Position numbers and translations under genes: made by a program. From a virus: 45,098 bases of DNA. Shown in pieces: positions 24,444 through 31,349 of this stretch. The first letter of the stretch is position 1. Each line of letters opens with the position of its first letter. The notes under the pieces were generated by a model. It saw nothing but the letters and a program-made list of their open reading frames with translations, ran no database searches and was not told where the DNA came from. The stretch covers positions 1 through 45,098 of the IMG/VR virus record IMGVR_UViG_3300048768_000063. One strand, given 5' to 3'.

Positions 24444-25117
24444 GCCATAAACGTGCTTGGACAATGCAGGATTCGCTTCCCGTCAAACGGCCGGGCGAGG
24501 CTGAGCGGCACTGCCGGTTCTGTGGCGGCGTAGTGGCGCGCCCGCGGCTGACGTTCTGCTCGCAAGCGTGTGTCGACCAGTGGACTCTGCGTACCAGGCC
24601 GCAGGATGCCCGCAAGGCCGTCGAGAAGCGTGACCATGGCGTCTGTGCGGTCTGCGGTGTCGACACTCAGCGGCTCGAACGGCTCGCGCGCCGGCTTGAC
24701 CTGTTGGCGTTTGGGGCCTGGCGGGTACGTGACTACGGAATCGAATCTCGCCCAGACGTAGATGATTCCGAACTCGGCGTGCGGGCTTCGTCATGGCACC
24801 GCTACCCAAGCGCCGCCAAGGCAGCGGGTTGGCTCGATTGGCTGCTTCATGGGATACTATGGTGGTTCGGCGTGTGGGGCGGCAAGGGAGAACCAGGTGG
24901 CGACCTGTACCCATCACGCCTCGGCTATTTCCGCCACCTCTGGGAGGCGGACCACATCGTGCCGGTCGTCGAAGGCGGGGGAGCGTCGAGAGACGTAGAC
25001 CCGTTGGAAAATCTGCGCACGTTGTGCCGGCACTGTCACAAAGCCGAGACCCGCGCGCTGGCGTCCCGTCGGGCGAAAGCTCGGCGCCAGCAGCGGGAAC
25101 TGTTCGAGCCGGGGTAA
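24440..25117 (+). CDS. HNH endonuclease with N-terminal zinc finger
   Basis: A 225-residue product. The N-terminal finger is Cys25, Cys28, Cys40 and Cys44 (HCRFCGG, LTFCSQACVDQW). The nuclease core is CAVCG (69-72), WEADHIVPV (Asp171, His172), PLENLRTLCRHCHKAET (Asn191, Cys196, Cys199). About 95 residues separate the first knuckle from the DH, much longer than in compact HNH domains, so there is an insertion carrying an apolar LLHGILWWFGVWG stretch. The type fits a free-standing homing nuclease. Confidence 0.8.
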   Translation: MSHKRAWTMQDSLPVKRPGEAERHCRFCGGVVARPRLTFCSQACVDQWTLRTRPQDARKAVEKRDHGVCAVCGVDTQRLERLARRLDLLAFGAWRVRDYGIESRPDVDDSELGVRASSWHRYPSAAKAAGWLDWLLHGILWWFGVWGGKGEPGGDLYPSRLGYFRHLWEADHIVPVVEGGGASRDVDPLENLRTLCRHCHKAETRALASRRAKARRQQRELFEPG

Positions 25118-25120
25118 CAC

Positions 25121-25339
25121 ATGACCGCGTACTACAACGAGATCGACAAGTTCGCTGCCCAGTGGCTGCGTAACTTGATCGCCGCTGGCCACATCGCGCC
25201 CGGCGAAGTCGACACGAGGAGCATTGACGATGTCAAGCCCGATGATGTGCGGCGTCTGCTGGCGCTTGAGTTTGGCATAGCCGAACCCGCGACCACCATA
25301 TCCTTGGGAATTATATACTTGACTCCCTTGGCAGTTTAG
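25121..25339 (+). pseudogene. Probable C5-cytosine methyltransferase gene cut by the transposon
   Basis: The first about 43 residues (MTAYYNEIDKFAAQWLRNLI, then GHIAPGEVDTRSIDDVKP) match the conserved opening of phage Dcm-like cytosine methyltransferases, where a QCHFFAGIG motif should follow. Here the sequence changes, runs into the transposon's left inverted repeat at 25304 and stops inside it at 25339. No remainder of the gene appears beyond the right end. The call of a methyltransferase start is from memory of that N-terminus. Confidence 0.55.
25304..25328 (+). repeat. Transposon left inverted repeat
   Basis: Begins TTGGGAATTA and ends TTGACTCCCT. It is identical to the reverse complement of 28052-28076. 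It contains the TTGACT used as the -35 box of the transposase promoter. Confidence 0.95.
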
Positions 25340-25347
25340 GGTAGATT
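25319..25347 (+). promoter_or_regulatory. Transposase promoter
   Basis: TTGACT (25319-25324) inside the left repeat, 17 bases, TAGATT (25342-25347). A leader of about 15 bases with GAGG precedes the GTG start at 25370. Confidence 0.55.
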
Positions 25348-25369
25348 TGCTGTAGAAAGTGAGGCCGTC

Positions 25370-26293
25370 GTGAGCCAATCTACCATCTCAACCTTCCAGC
25401 TTTTCCAGATGTTTCCCGACGCGGAAACCGCTCGAATCTACATGGAAAAGCGCCTCTGGCCGTCTGGCCCCACGTGCCCCTGCTGTGGCCTTGGCGAGCG
25501 CATCACGACGCGCAAGGATGGCTTCTACCGCTGCAACCAGTGCCAGGAAGACTTCACCGTCAGGACCGGCACCATCTTCGAGCGAAGCCACGTTCCGTTG
25601 CACAAGTGGCTCTACGCGATGTACCTGCTGGTCACGGCCCGCAAGGGCATCTCATCGATGCAGCTTGCCAAGGAAATCGGCATCACGCAGAAGTCCGCCT
25701 GGTTCGTCCTGCATCGTATCCGCGAAGCGTGCGGCCCGGACATGAAGAAGCTCCAAGGGATCGTCGAGGTTGACGAAACCTACGTGGGTGGCAAAGAGAA
25801 GAACAAGCACGAGAGCAAGAAGCTCCACGAGGGCCGGGGTGCAGTAGGCAAGACCGCCGTCCTGGCCCTACGTGAACGTGGCAAAAGCGGTCGCACGGTT
25901 GGATTCCCCGTGGCCTCGGTGGACAGTGCAACGATTCACGCTGAAATCCGCGCGCACGTTGAAGCGGGATCCACGCTTCACACTGACGAAGCCGTGGTCT
26001 ACAACGGGTTGGAGCCTGCCTTCAAACACGAGAGCATCAACCACAGCGCCCGCGAGTTTGCCCGTGGCAACGTAACCACCAACGGCATTGAAAGTTTCAA
26101 CGCCCTGTTGAAGCGTGGCATCCTCGGCGTGTACCATCACGTGAGCCCGAAGCATCTTCCACGCTACGTCAACGAGTTCTCATTCCGACTGAACGAAGGC
26201 AATGTCCGCAATCACACCACACAACGGCTTGACAGTCTTATCCGTCGCTCGGCTGGCAAGCGTCTCACATTGGAGGCACTGACGAATGCCTGA
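25370..26293 (+). CDS. IS1595-family DDE transposase
   Basis: A 307-residue product with a GTG start. The N-terminal zinc ribbon is Cys36, Cys39, Cys55 and Cys58 (CPCCG, CNQC), followed by a helix-turn-helix region (about 90-120). The catalytic triad is Asp135 in VEVDETYVGGK, Asp206 in LHTDEAVVY and Glu241 in NGIESFNALLKRG. Length and motif spacing are those of complete IS1595 (ISXO2-like) transposases, so it should be active. Transposition joins the IRs to target DNA. It is the first gene of the element and overlaps the small gene after it. Confidence 0.92.
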   Translation: MSQSTISTFQLFQMFPDAETARIYMEKRLWPSGPTCPCCGLGERITTRKDGFYRCNQCQEDFTVRTGTIFERSHVPLHKWLYAMYLLVTARKGISSMQLAKEIGITQKSAWFVLHRIREACGPDMKKLQGIVEVDETYVGGKEKNKHESKKLHEGRGAVGKTAVLALRERGKSGRTVGFPVASVDSATIHAEIRAHVEAGSTLHTDEAVVYNGLEPAFKHESINHSAREFARGNVTTNGIESFNALLKRGILGVYHHVSPKHLPRYVNEFSFRLNEGNVRNHTTQRLDSLIRRSAGKRLTLEALTNA

Positions 26294-26447
26294 AACAACT
26301 ACGGAAGTCCCCAAGGTGCTTGAGGCCATGGTGGACATGGTGTTGCGCTACAGACCGAAGCCGACAAGTGCTGCGCAGAAGAAGCGGAAGAGAAAGCGGA
26401 GGAAGGCGAAGGTCTTGCAATCGTGCGGCGGAATGGAGGGGGCATGA
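26286..26447 (+). CDS. Small basic transposon-encoded protein
   Basis: A 53-residue product overlapping the transposase end by 8 bases and the methyltransferase start by ATGA. The sequence is LEAMVDMVLRYRPKP followed by KKRKRKRRKAK, a strongly basic patch. Small basic proteins of this look are found beside IS1595 transposases; they may bind DNA or support transposition. Function not established. Confidence 0.55.
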   Translation: MPETTTEVPKVLEAMVDMVLRYRPKPTSAAQKKRKRKRRKAKVLQSCGGMEGA

Positions 26448-27379
26448 ATTCGGCATCAAATGTGGCTATGTCTGTGGAAACTCCCAATCGGGCTAGGCCG
26501 ATCTTGAGACGTGTCAACAACGCCCAATACTCCTTGTATTTAGGGGACTGTCTCACATGGATGGACGAAAGAGCCTCGAACTCCATCGAGGCTATAGTTA
26601 CAGATCCACCCTATGGCTTGCGGGAATACAATGAAACGGAAAAGCGCAAGCTGCGCCATGGGCGTGGTGGCGTGTGGCGCATTCCCCCCGCGTTTGATGG
26701 TTGTAACAGAAGCCCACTGCCAAGATTCACCACCTTGACCGACGAGGATAAGGACAATTTGTCGGCTTTCTTTGTGGACTTCGCTAGGCGAGCCCTTCGC
26801 ATTTTGGTTCCAGGAGGGCACATTATGATGGCCTCGAATCCACTGCTTTCACATCTGGTTTTCGGGCCATTGATGACAGCGGGCTTCGAGAAGCGTGGGG
26901 AGATCATACGACTGGTTCAAACCCTACGTGGTGGGGATAGGCCGAAGAACGCCCATGCTGAGTTCGACGATGTGACGGTGATGCCTCGTTCGGCGTGGGA
27001 ACCGTGGGGGCTCTTCCGCAAACCCTGCGAGGGAAGAGTGCAAGACAACCTGCGCAAGTGGAAGACAGGAGGACTTCGCAGGCCATCTGCCGATCTTCCA
27101 TTCAGTGACGTTATTCGCTCATCACCGACACGTCCCGAGGAACGTCGCGTGTCTCCGCATCCGTCTCTAAAGCCCCAGGCATTCATGCGGCAGATCGTCC
27201 GTGCGGCTCTTCCACTTGGGCAGGGGACCATTCTTGATCCATTTCTTGGAGGCGGTTCAACGATAGCGGCGGCTGTGGCGGTCGGATACAACTCCATTGG
27301 AGTTGAGAGCGATGTTCAATACTTCGGAATTGCCGAAAGAGCCGTGGTTGCGTTGTCTCAACTGCAAATCGATGACTAA
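26444..27379 (+). CDS. DNA methyltransferase (N6-adenine or N4-cytosine), transposon cargo
   Basis: A 311-residue product. Motif order is that of the beta-type group: YLGDCLTWM, AIVTDPPYG (DPPY 54-57), a target-recognition middle, then LKPQAFMRQIVRA and ILDPFLGGGSTIAAAV (AdoMet motif I, about 264-280). All motifs are present, so it should be active, unlike the relic at 22449. It methylates a specific base in a DNA site. The nuclease encoded convergently, ends overlapping by 4 bases, is its likely restriction partner. Confidence 0.88.
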   Translation: MNSASNVAMSVETPNRARPILRRVNNAQYSLYLGDCLTWMDERASNSIEAIVTDPPYGLREYNETEKRKLRHGRGGVWRIPPAFDGCNRSPLPRFTTLTDEDKDNLSAFFVDFARRALRILVPGGHIMMASNPLLSHLVFGPLMTAGFEKRGEIIRLVQTLRGGDRPKNAHAEFDDVTVMPRSAWEPWGLFRKPCEGRVQDNLRKWKTGGLRRPSADLPFSDVIRSSPTRPEERRVSPHPSLKPQAFMRQIVRAALPLGQGTILDPFLGGGSTIAAAVAVGYNSIGVESDVQYFGIAERAVVALSQLQIDD

Positions 27380-27984
27380 CGGTCCAAGTAGATCCAATTC
27401 TTTCTGAAGGAAAGCAGGCCGCTTTTGTCGAGAGTTGCGGTTCTTGTCCCGAGTTCGCCACGAGCATTTTTCCTAAAGTCACTCACGGACACTTTGCCTA
27501 AATACACTTCTTTGAATGACATCGGCAAACGAGACACCGCCGGTTCCGTAACGCCATCTATTGCGTAAACGAACACGCACATCCACTGGTCACGAGCACC
27601 ATGCGTATCCACAGCACCGCCAGACTTTCGAGTGGTCTTGATCTCGACGCCGTCAGCGCCAGACTGAATTCCGTTTTTTGGATACCTTCCCTGAACGACA
27701 AGATCCGGGTGCCCGTTGAAATAGGTATTCTGTACGAGGGATCGCGCGTGCTTGGCCATGCTGGCGGTCAGCATGTCGGACAACATCCCCGACATAATTG
27801 CAGGTCGCAACATGTCATCAAGCCTCTGCAATCCCTTCGTCGCCATGAGCACGTTCACATCATGGAAGAAATCGTAGACATCCTGCATGGCAACCTGGAA
27901 ATCTTCCAAACGAAGCTCGAACGGCAGATCCGCCGAATCGTTGAAGGATTTCAAGTTGACCTTGCCTCGGTTTGTCGTGGCCAT
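27376..27984 (-). CDS. Probable type II restriction endonuclease (PD-(D/E)XK)
   Basis: A 202-residue product with an ATG start. Residues 92-116 hold HPDLVV, 18 residues, then GVEIKTTRK: a PD...ExK metal site (Asp94, Glu114, Lys116) as in restriction enzymes. No helicase or specificity domain is present, and length fits a type II enzyme. It converges on the methyltransferase with a 4-base stop overlap, the usual way such pairs are packed. Recognition site unknown. An alternative is another PD-(D/E)XK nuclease, but the pairing argues for restriction. Confidence 0.75.
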   Translation of the reverse strand: MATTNRGKVNLKSFNDSADLPFELRLEDFQVAMQDVYDFFHDVNVLMATKGLQRLDDMLRPAIMSGMLSDMLTASMAKHARSLVQNTYFNGHPDLVVQGRYPKNGIQSGADGVEIKTTRKSGGAVDTHGARDQWMCVFVYAIDGVTEPAVSRLPMSFKEVYLGKVSVSDFRKNARGELGTRTATLDKSGLLSFRKNWIYLDR

Positions 27985-28051
27985 CGCCGCAGAGTCGCGC
28001 GGGAATCGCGGCGTTGCAAGTTTTTGGGCTTGCGCGCTATCCTACATCACG

Positions 28052-28076
28052 AGGGAGTCAAGTATATAATTCCCAA
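28052..28076 (-). repeat. Transposon right inverted repeat
   Basis: The exact reverse complement of 25304-25328. On the + strand it begins AGGGAGTCAA and ends ATAATTCCCAA. Confidence 0.95.
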
Positions 28077-28077
28077 A

Positions 28078-28254
28078 AATTGCACAGTTTGCGGGAAAGA
28101 GTTCACGCCAGCGCCCACGAAAAGAGCGAGGCAGAAAACATGCTCACGGGAATGCAGGTACTTGCAGTGTTCACTAACCGAGCGCCGGCCAGAAGGCCCA
28201 CGCTCCAAGTACCGGAAGAATGCCTACCCGAGCGAAGTCTCTGTGCGCCGGTAG
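28078..28254 (+). pseudogene. Zinc-finger protein gene cut by the transposon (3' part)
   Basis: Immediately after the right repeat an open frame without its own start encodes CTVCGKEFTPAP and KTCSRECRYLQC, a four-Cys finger common in phage HNH-type and homing proteins, and ends SEVSVRR. Its 5' part is missing. It is not the continuation of the methyltransferase-like gene on the left, so DNA between the two has been lost. Confidence 0.6.
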
Positions 28255-28275
28255 CGACGGAGTTTGTCAGAGCGG
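28245..28275 (+). repeat. 31-bp direct repeat, copy 1
   Basis: Begins GCGCCGGTAGCG and ends TTTGTCAGAGCGG. It is identical to 30012-30042. This copy spans the stop of the zinc-finger relic. Confidence 0.95.
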
Positions 28276-28287
28276 GATGGTGCGCGC

Positions 28288-28316
28288 TTGACGACCGGAT
28301 CCCACCGGCGTAGAGT
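28288..28316 (+). promoter_or_regulatory. Leaderless-type promoter of the MT-A70 cassette
   Basis: TTGACG (28288-28293), 17 bases, TAGAGT (28311-28316), 6 bases, then the ATG at 28323. It lies 12 bases after repeat copy 1. Confidence 0.6.
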
Positions 28317-28322
28317 ATCCGC

Positions 28323-28427
28323 ATGCGAGAATGGCCATTTCGACGGATGAAGGCTGCGCGCCCTCCCTGTGCCCATTCTCGCAAAGCGTGTTCGCGGGGT
28401 AGCAGGCGCGTGGCCTTGATTCGTTGA
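28323..28427 (+). CDS. Small basic peptide (34 residues), possible leader
   Basis: ATG is 6 bases from the -10 box, so the transcript would be leaderless here. The peptide is Arg-rich (MREWPFRRMKAARPPCAHSR). Its stop lies just before the GGAGA ribosome site of the ParB/MT-A70 gene. It may be a leader ORF rather than a functional protein. Confidence 0.4.
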   Translation: MREWPFRRMKAARPPCAHSRKACSRGSRRVALIR

Positions 28428-28441
28428 GATAGGAGAGCAGC

Positions 28442-29596
28442 TTGAAGTTCCATCCAGCCGCTGAAGTTTTTCCCCTATTGGTAGGCAAGGAATTTGCCGC
28501 CCTCGTGTCCGACATCAAGGAGCACGGGCAGATCGATCCGATCCTCGTCCTGGACGGGATGATCCTCGACGGACGCAACCGCTGGCGGGCGTGCCGGGAG
28601 GCCAGCGTTGAGCCCAAGATGAAGGATTGGCCCGGCGGAAATCCTTGGGACTTCGTTTGGAGTAAGAATGCCGAGCGACGTCACCTCGAACCGGGCCAAA
28701 AAGCGGCAATCCGCTACAAGGTCGAGAAAGGGTCCGATGCTTGGCTAGCTAAGCGGAAAGCCGCGGAGGACAAGGCGAACCGGGCCAGAAGCGAGAGCCA
28801 GAAGGGAAAGCCAAGGCCAACGCAGAAAGATCGGGAGACGGTGACGGATGGGAGGGAACGTGTCCCCTCACGAGACGGGACACGTTCCCATGGTACTCAC
28901 CAGTCCCACGCCGCATCCGCCCTTGCGGCATCGTCGCACACCAGCCGGGCCACATCGGAGCGGGTAATTGCGCTTGAGAAGAAGAACCCCGAGCTTTTTG
29001 AGAAGGTGTGCAGCGGCGAGATCAAGCTTGGAGGTGCATGCCGAGAGGCGAAACGAAACGAGTCATCCGAAAGACTCAAGGGTTTCGCGCTTCCCACTTC
29101 GGCAGACGGGCCATTCGGCGTCATCGTTGCCGATCCTCCTTGGACCTACGACAAGCGAGCGGAGGACGATACGCACCGTGGGGCCTGCCCATATCCCTGC
29201 ATGAGCCTTGACGCCATCAAGGCAATCGAGATTCCCGCAGTGAACGACGCGATCCTGTGGCTTTGGACGACGAACGCACATCTTGAGCACGCTTTTGGGA
29301 TCTGCCGCGCTTGGGGTTTTGACCCGAAGACGGTGTTGACGTGGGTTAAACAAAAAATGGGTCTCGGCGACTGGCTGCGGGGGAAATCGGAACACTGTTT
29401 GCTCGCCGTGAAGGGGCGGCCCACCGTCGTGCTCACCAATCAGACGACGGTGCTTGAAGCGGCGGCGGCAGAACATTCGGCGAAGCCTGACGAGTTCTAC
29501 TCAATGGTCGAGAAGCTGTGCCCAGACACTCGCAGGCTGGAGCTGTTCTCGCGCCGCAAGCGTGACGGCTGGTATTGCTCCGGGTGCGATCTGTGA
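28442..29596 (+). CDS. ParB-domain / MT-A70 adenine methyltransferase fusion
   Basis: A 384-residue product with a TTG start and AGGAGAGC upstream. Residues about 10-55 are a ParB/sulfiredoxin-like domain (PLLVGKEFAALVSDIKEHGQ, ILDGRNRWRAC). A helical, charged linker follows (100-205). The C-terminus is an MT-A70 methyltransferase: GVIVADPPWTYD (DPPW 231-234), ILWLWTTNAHL, KSEHCLLAVKGRP, ELFSRRKRDGW. It should methylate adenine N6 using AdoMet, with the ParB part probably helping DNA contact. Phage enzymes of this plan commonly protect DNA from host restriction. It is GTGA-coupled to a nuclease gene. Confidence 0.88.
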   Translation: MKFHPAAEVFPLLVGKEFAALVSDIKEHGQIDPILVLDGMILDGRNRWRACREASVEPKMKDWPGGNPWDFVWSKNAERRHLEPGQKAAIRYKVEKGSDAWLAKRKAAEDKANRARSESQKGKPRPTQKDRETVTDGRERVPSRDGTRSHGTHQSHAASALAASSHTSRATSERVIALEKKNPELFEKVCSGEIKLGGACREAKRNESSERLKGFALPTSADGPFGVIVADPPWTYDKRAEDDTHRGACPYPCMSLDAIKAIEIPAVNDAILWLWTTNAHLEHAFGICRAWGFDPKTVLTWVKQKMGLGDWLRGKSEHCLLAVKGRPTVVLTNQTTVLEAAAAEHSAKPDEFYSMVEKLCPDTRRLELFSRRKRDGWYCSGCDL

Positions 29597-29994
29597 GTGG
29601 CGCAAATCCTCTACGATGGGATTGCGAGAAGCGGGGATGCTTCAACGTGAAGAAGCGTCCAAAGATCGAGCAGCTCGCAGAATGTCTGCCACGTAGGTGC
29701 AAGTTTGGGGACATTGACGGTCTTGCTGAGGTGAATGGATTTGGGCTATTACTGGAGTGGAAAACAGCCGCAGCAGATCTGCCCACGGGGCAGCGGATCG
29801 CCTATGAAAAACTGAGCCGCAATGGGGTTCTGTCTGTGCTTGTGGTGGCCGGCAATGCCGAGACGATGGAGGTGCATGCGAGCGGGCGGTACTTTCACGG
29901 CAAGTGGAGTGGTTGGACCGAGGGCGATCTTGACGATGTGAAGACAGCGATCCGCAAGTGGGTCAAGTGGGCAGAGGCGAAACATGCCGATTGA
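29593..29994 (+). CDS. PD-(D/E)XK nuclease-like protein
   Basis: A 133-residue product with a GTG start in the methyltransferase stop. The core is FGDIDGLAEVNGFGLLLEWK: Asp, then E-x-K, as in VRR-NUC and resolvase-like PD-(D/E)XK nucleases, followed by GQRIAYEKLSRNG and VLVVAG strands. A Cys-containing N-terminus precedes it. Coupling to an adenine methyltransferase could mean a restriction-like pair or a recombination/repair nuclease; sequence does not decide. Confidence 0.65.
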   Translation: MSGANPLRWDCEKRGCFNVKKRPKIEQLAECLPRRCKFGDIDGLAEVNGFGLLLEWKTAAADLPTGQRIAYEKLSRNGVLSVLVVAGNAETMEVHASGRYFHGKWSGWTEGDLDDVKTAIRKWVKWAEAKHAD

Positions 29995-30011
29995 CCACCC
30001 CGACTTCCGCC

Positions 30012-30042
30012 GCGCCGGTAGCGACGGAGTTTGTCAGAGCGG
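30012..30042 (+). repeat. 31-bp direct repeat, copy 2
   Basis: The exact copy of 28245-28275, beginning 18 bases after the nuclease gene stops. The two copies enclose about 1.74 kb with the promoter, methyltransferase and nuclease genes. Confidence 0.95.
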
Positions 30043-30180
30043 CGATGAAGTGCCTGCCGGGGTAACGCGCGCATGCTCACCACCTCAACACACCCACGTC
30101 CGCCGCGTGCAGGACGTGCGCGAATTGAGAAAATGGTTGTTGACTTCGCGCGCGGGATGCGCAACTCTACTCGGACCACC

Positions 30181-30307
30181 CATGAACGAACATGATCGCG
30201 CCTTGAAATCCCTCGCCGTTCCCGCTACGTCGTTCATGGGTGGTACCTGGACCGACGCGGTTGAAGCGGCGATGGGTTTGAGGGCGCGAGATCGGGGAGA
30301 ACGATGA
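30181..30307 (+). CDS. Small hypothetical protein
   Basis: A 41-residue product (MNEHDRALKSLAVPATSFMG, then WTDAVEAAMGLR) whose stop overlaps the next ATG, which supports the frame. The same frame is open from ATG 29984, but that longer N-terminus passes through the direct repeat and reads like non-coding sequence, so the short start is preferred. Bases 30043-30180 hold nothing recognisable. Confidence 0.4.
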
Positions 30308-30513
30308 ATACCGCAATCGAGTCGCTTGCCTACTGGCCCATCCACCTTGCCGCGGCCGACGCCGCGAAGGCCAAGGGCGCGTGCTGGCTGTGCTGCACGA
30401 AGGTCGGCTGCAACGCCACGGACCCACCGGGGGAGAAGCCGCGGGAGCTGCATCCGGAGTGCGCGCGGGCGTTGGGCGCTGGGAAAGACGGCGATGAACC
30501 AACGGCAGACTGA
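30304..30513 (+). CDS. Small Cys-containing protein
   Basis: A 69-residue product, ATGA-linked to the gene before. CWLCCTKVGC and a later HPEC make a possible zinc site. It stops one base into the helicase-loader start (TGATG). Unknown role, co-expressed with replication genes. Confidence 0.6.
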   Translation: MNTAIESLAYWPIHLAAADAAKAKGACWLCCTKVGCNATDPPGEKPRELHPECARALGAGKDGDEPTAD

Positions 30514-31349
30514 TGTACCTGGAAATCGACGAAGGCTTTCCTGGTCACCGCAAGACCCTGAAGCTGTGCTCACTACTCTGTGACCCGCAGGCCGGCTGGT
30601 ACATGATCCGGCTATGGACCTGGGCGTGCCGGTCCTGCAAGAACGGCAATCTACTCGGGATGAGCCCGGCCGACATCGAGATGGCGGTCCAGTACCGTCC
30701 GTTGGACGGATCCTGCTACAAAGCCATGGCTGCGTCTGGCTACCTAGACGAGGTCAACCCCGGTGAGCCAGCAGCCATCCACGGCTGGGAAGAACACACA
30801 GGCGGAGCAATCGCCCGCATGGAGGCAAAGGCTGTAGAGACTCGGCAGCGCAGAGCGGAGGCAAAGGCGCGGCACGATGCCGAGAATGGGAAGGTACAAG
30901 CCGACGGCGTACTGGAATCGAGGCAGAATCGTACTGGTACGATCATCTCCAAGACAAGACAAGACCAGACCAGACAAGACAAGTCTCCGGATCCCTCTCT
31001 TTTCTTGGCTTCCGGATCCGGAGCGCGCGTAGCAACCGGGGTGCCAATTCAGCCCGACACGGCGCACAACCTGATCCACTGCCTCAAGGTGGCGATGGAG
31101 GCGAGACGCCCTACCCGCGGCATGTATTCCCCCGGCCCATTTGCCGACCGGGACGCAGGGGAGCTGTTGCGGGCGCTGGGCGGAGAGTCTGCGGCGGATG
31201 AGGTGGCAAAGAGGATCGCGCTGTTTGTGGCTGACGACTCCATGACGCCGTGGACGGTGGCGCGATTCTGCAAGGCGTACAACGGAATCGGTGCGCCGGC
31301 GGCCCAACGTCCCGGCCAACCCAAGCGCGGGGCATGGCCATCGCTATGA
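30513..31349 (+). CDS. Probable replication organizer / helicase loader
   Basis: A 278-residue product directly before DnaB. The N-terminus (MYLEIDEGFPGHRKTLKLCS, then AGWYMIRLWTWACR) resembles the winged-helix opening of phage replisome organizers. A charged, Gln/Arg/Lys-rich linker follows (about 105-165). The C-terminal 100 residues are helical and end in a basic Pro-rich tail. Such proteins bind the origin and load the helicase. The call depends on the N-terminal pattern and its position next to DnaB. Confidence 0.6.
   Translation: MYLEIDEGFPGHRKTLKLCSLLCDPQAGWYMIRLWTWACRSCKNGNLLGMSPADIEMAVQYRPLDGSCYKAMAASGYLDEVNPGEPAAIHGWEEHTGGAIARMEAKAVETRQRRAEAKARHDAENGKVQADGVLESRQNRTGTIISKTRQDQTRQDKSPDPSLFLASGSGARVATGVPIQPDTAHNLIHCLKVAMEARRPTRGMYSPGPFADRDAGELLRALGGESAADEVAKRIALFVADDSMTPWTVARFCKAYNGIGAPAAQRPGQPKRGAWPSL

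Larger units (their letters stand above)
25304..28076 (+). mobile_element. IS1595-family-like transposon carrying a restriction-modification pair
   Basis: About 2.77 kb bounded by perfect 25-bp inverted repeats (25304-25328 and 28052-28076). It contains an intact DDE transposase with zinc ribbon, a small basic protein, a DNA methyltransferase and, convergent to it, a PD-(D/E)XK nuclease. It is more AT-rich than the phage genes around it. No 8-bp target duplication is visible (CCATATCC on the left, AAATTGCA on the right), and the genes at both ends are truncated, so an adjacent deletion or a second recombination has followed insertion. Confidence 0.85.

Noticed and set aside
25296-28084. 8-bp target-site duplication of the transposon
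   Set aside because: Flanks CCATATCC and AAATTGCA differ, also when the ends are shifted by two bases.
29984-30180. N-terminal extension of the small gene ending at 30307
   Set aside because: It crosses the 31-bp repeat and has non-coding character; the ATG at 30181 is preferred.
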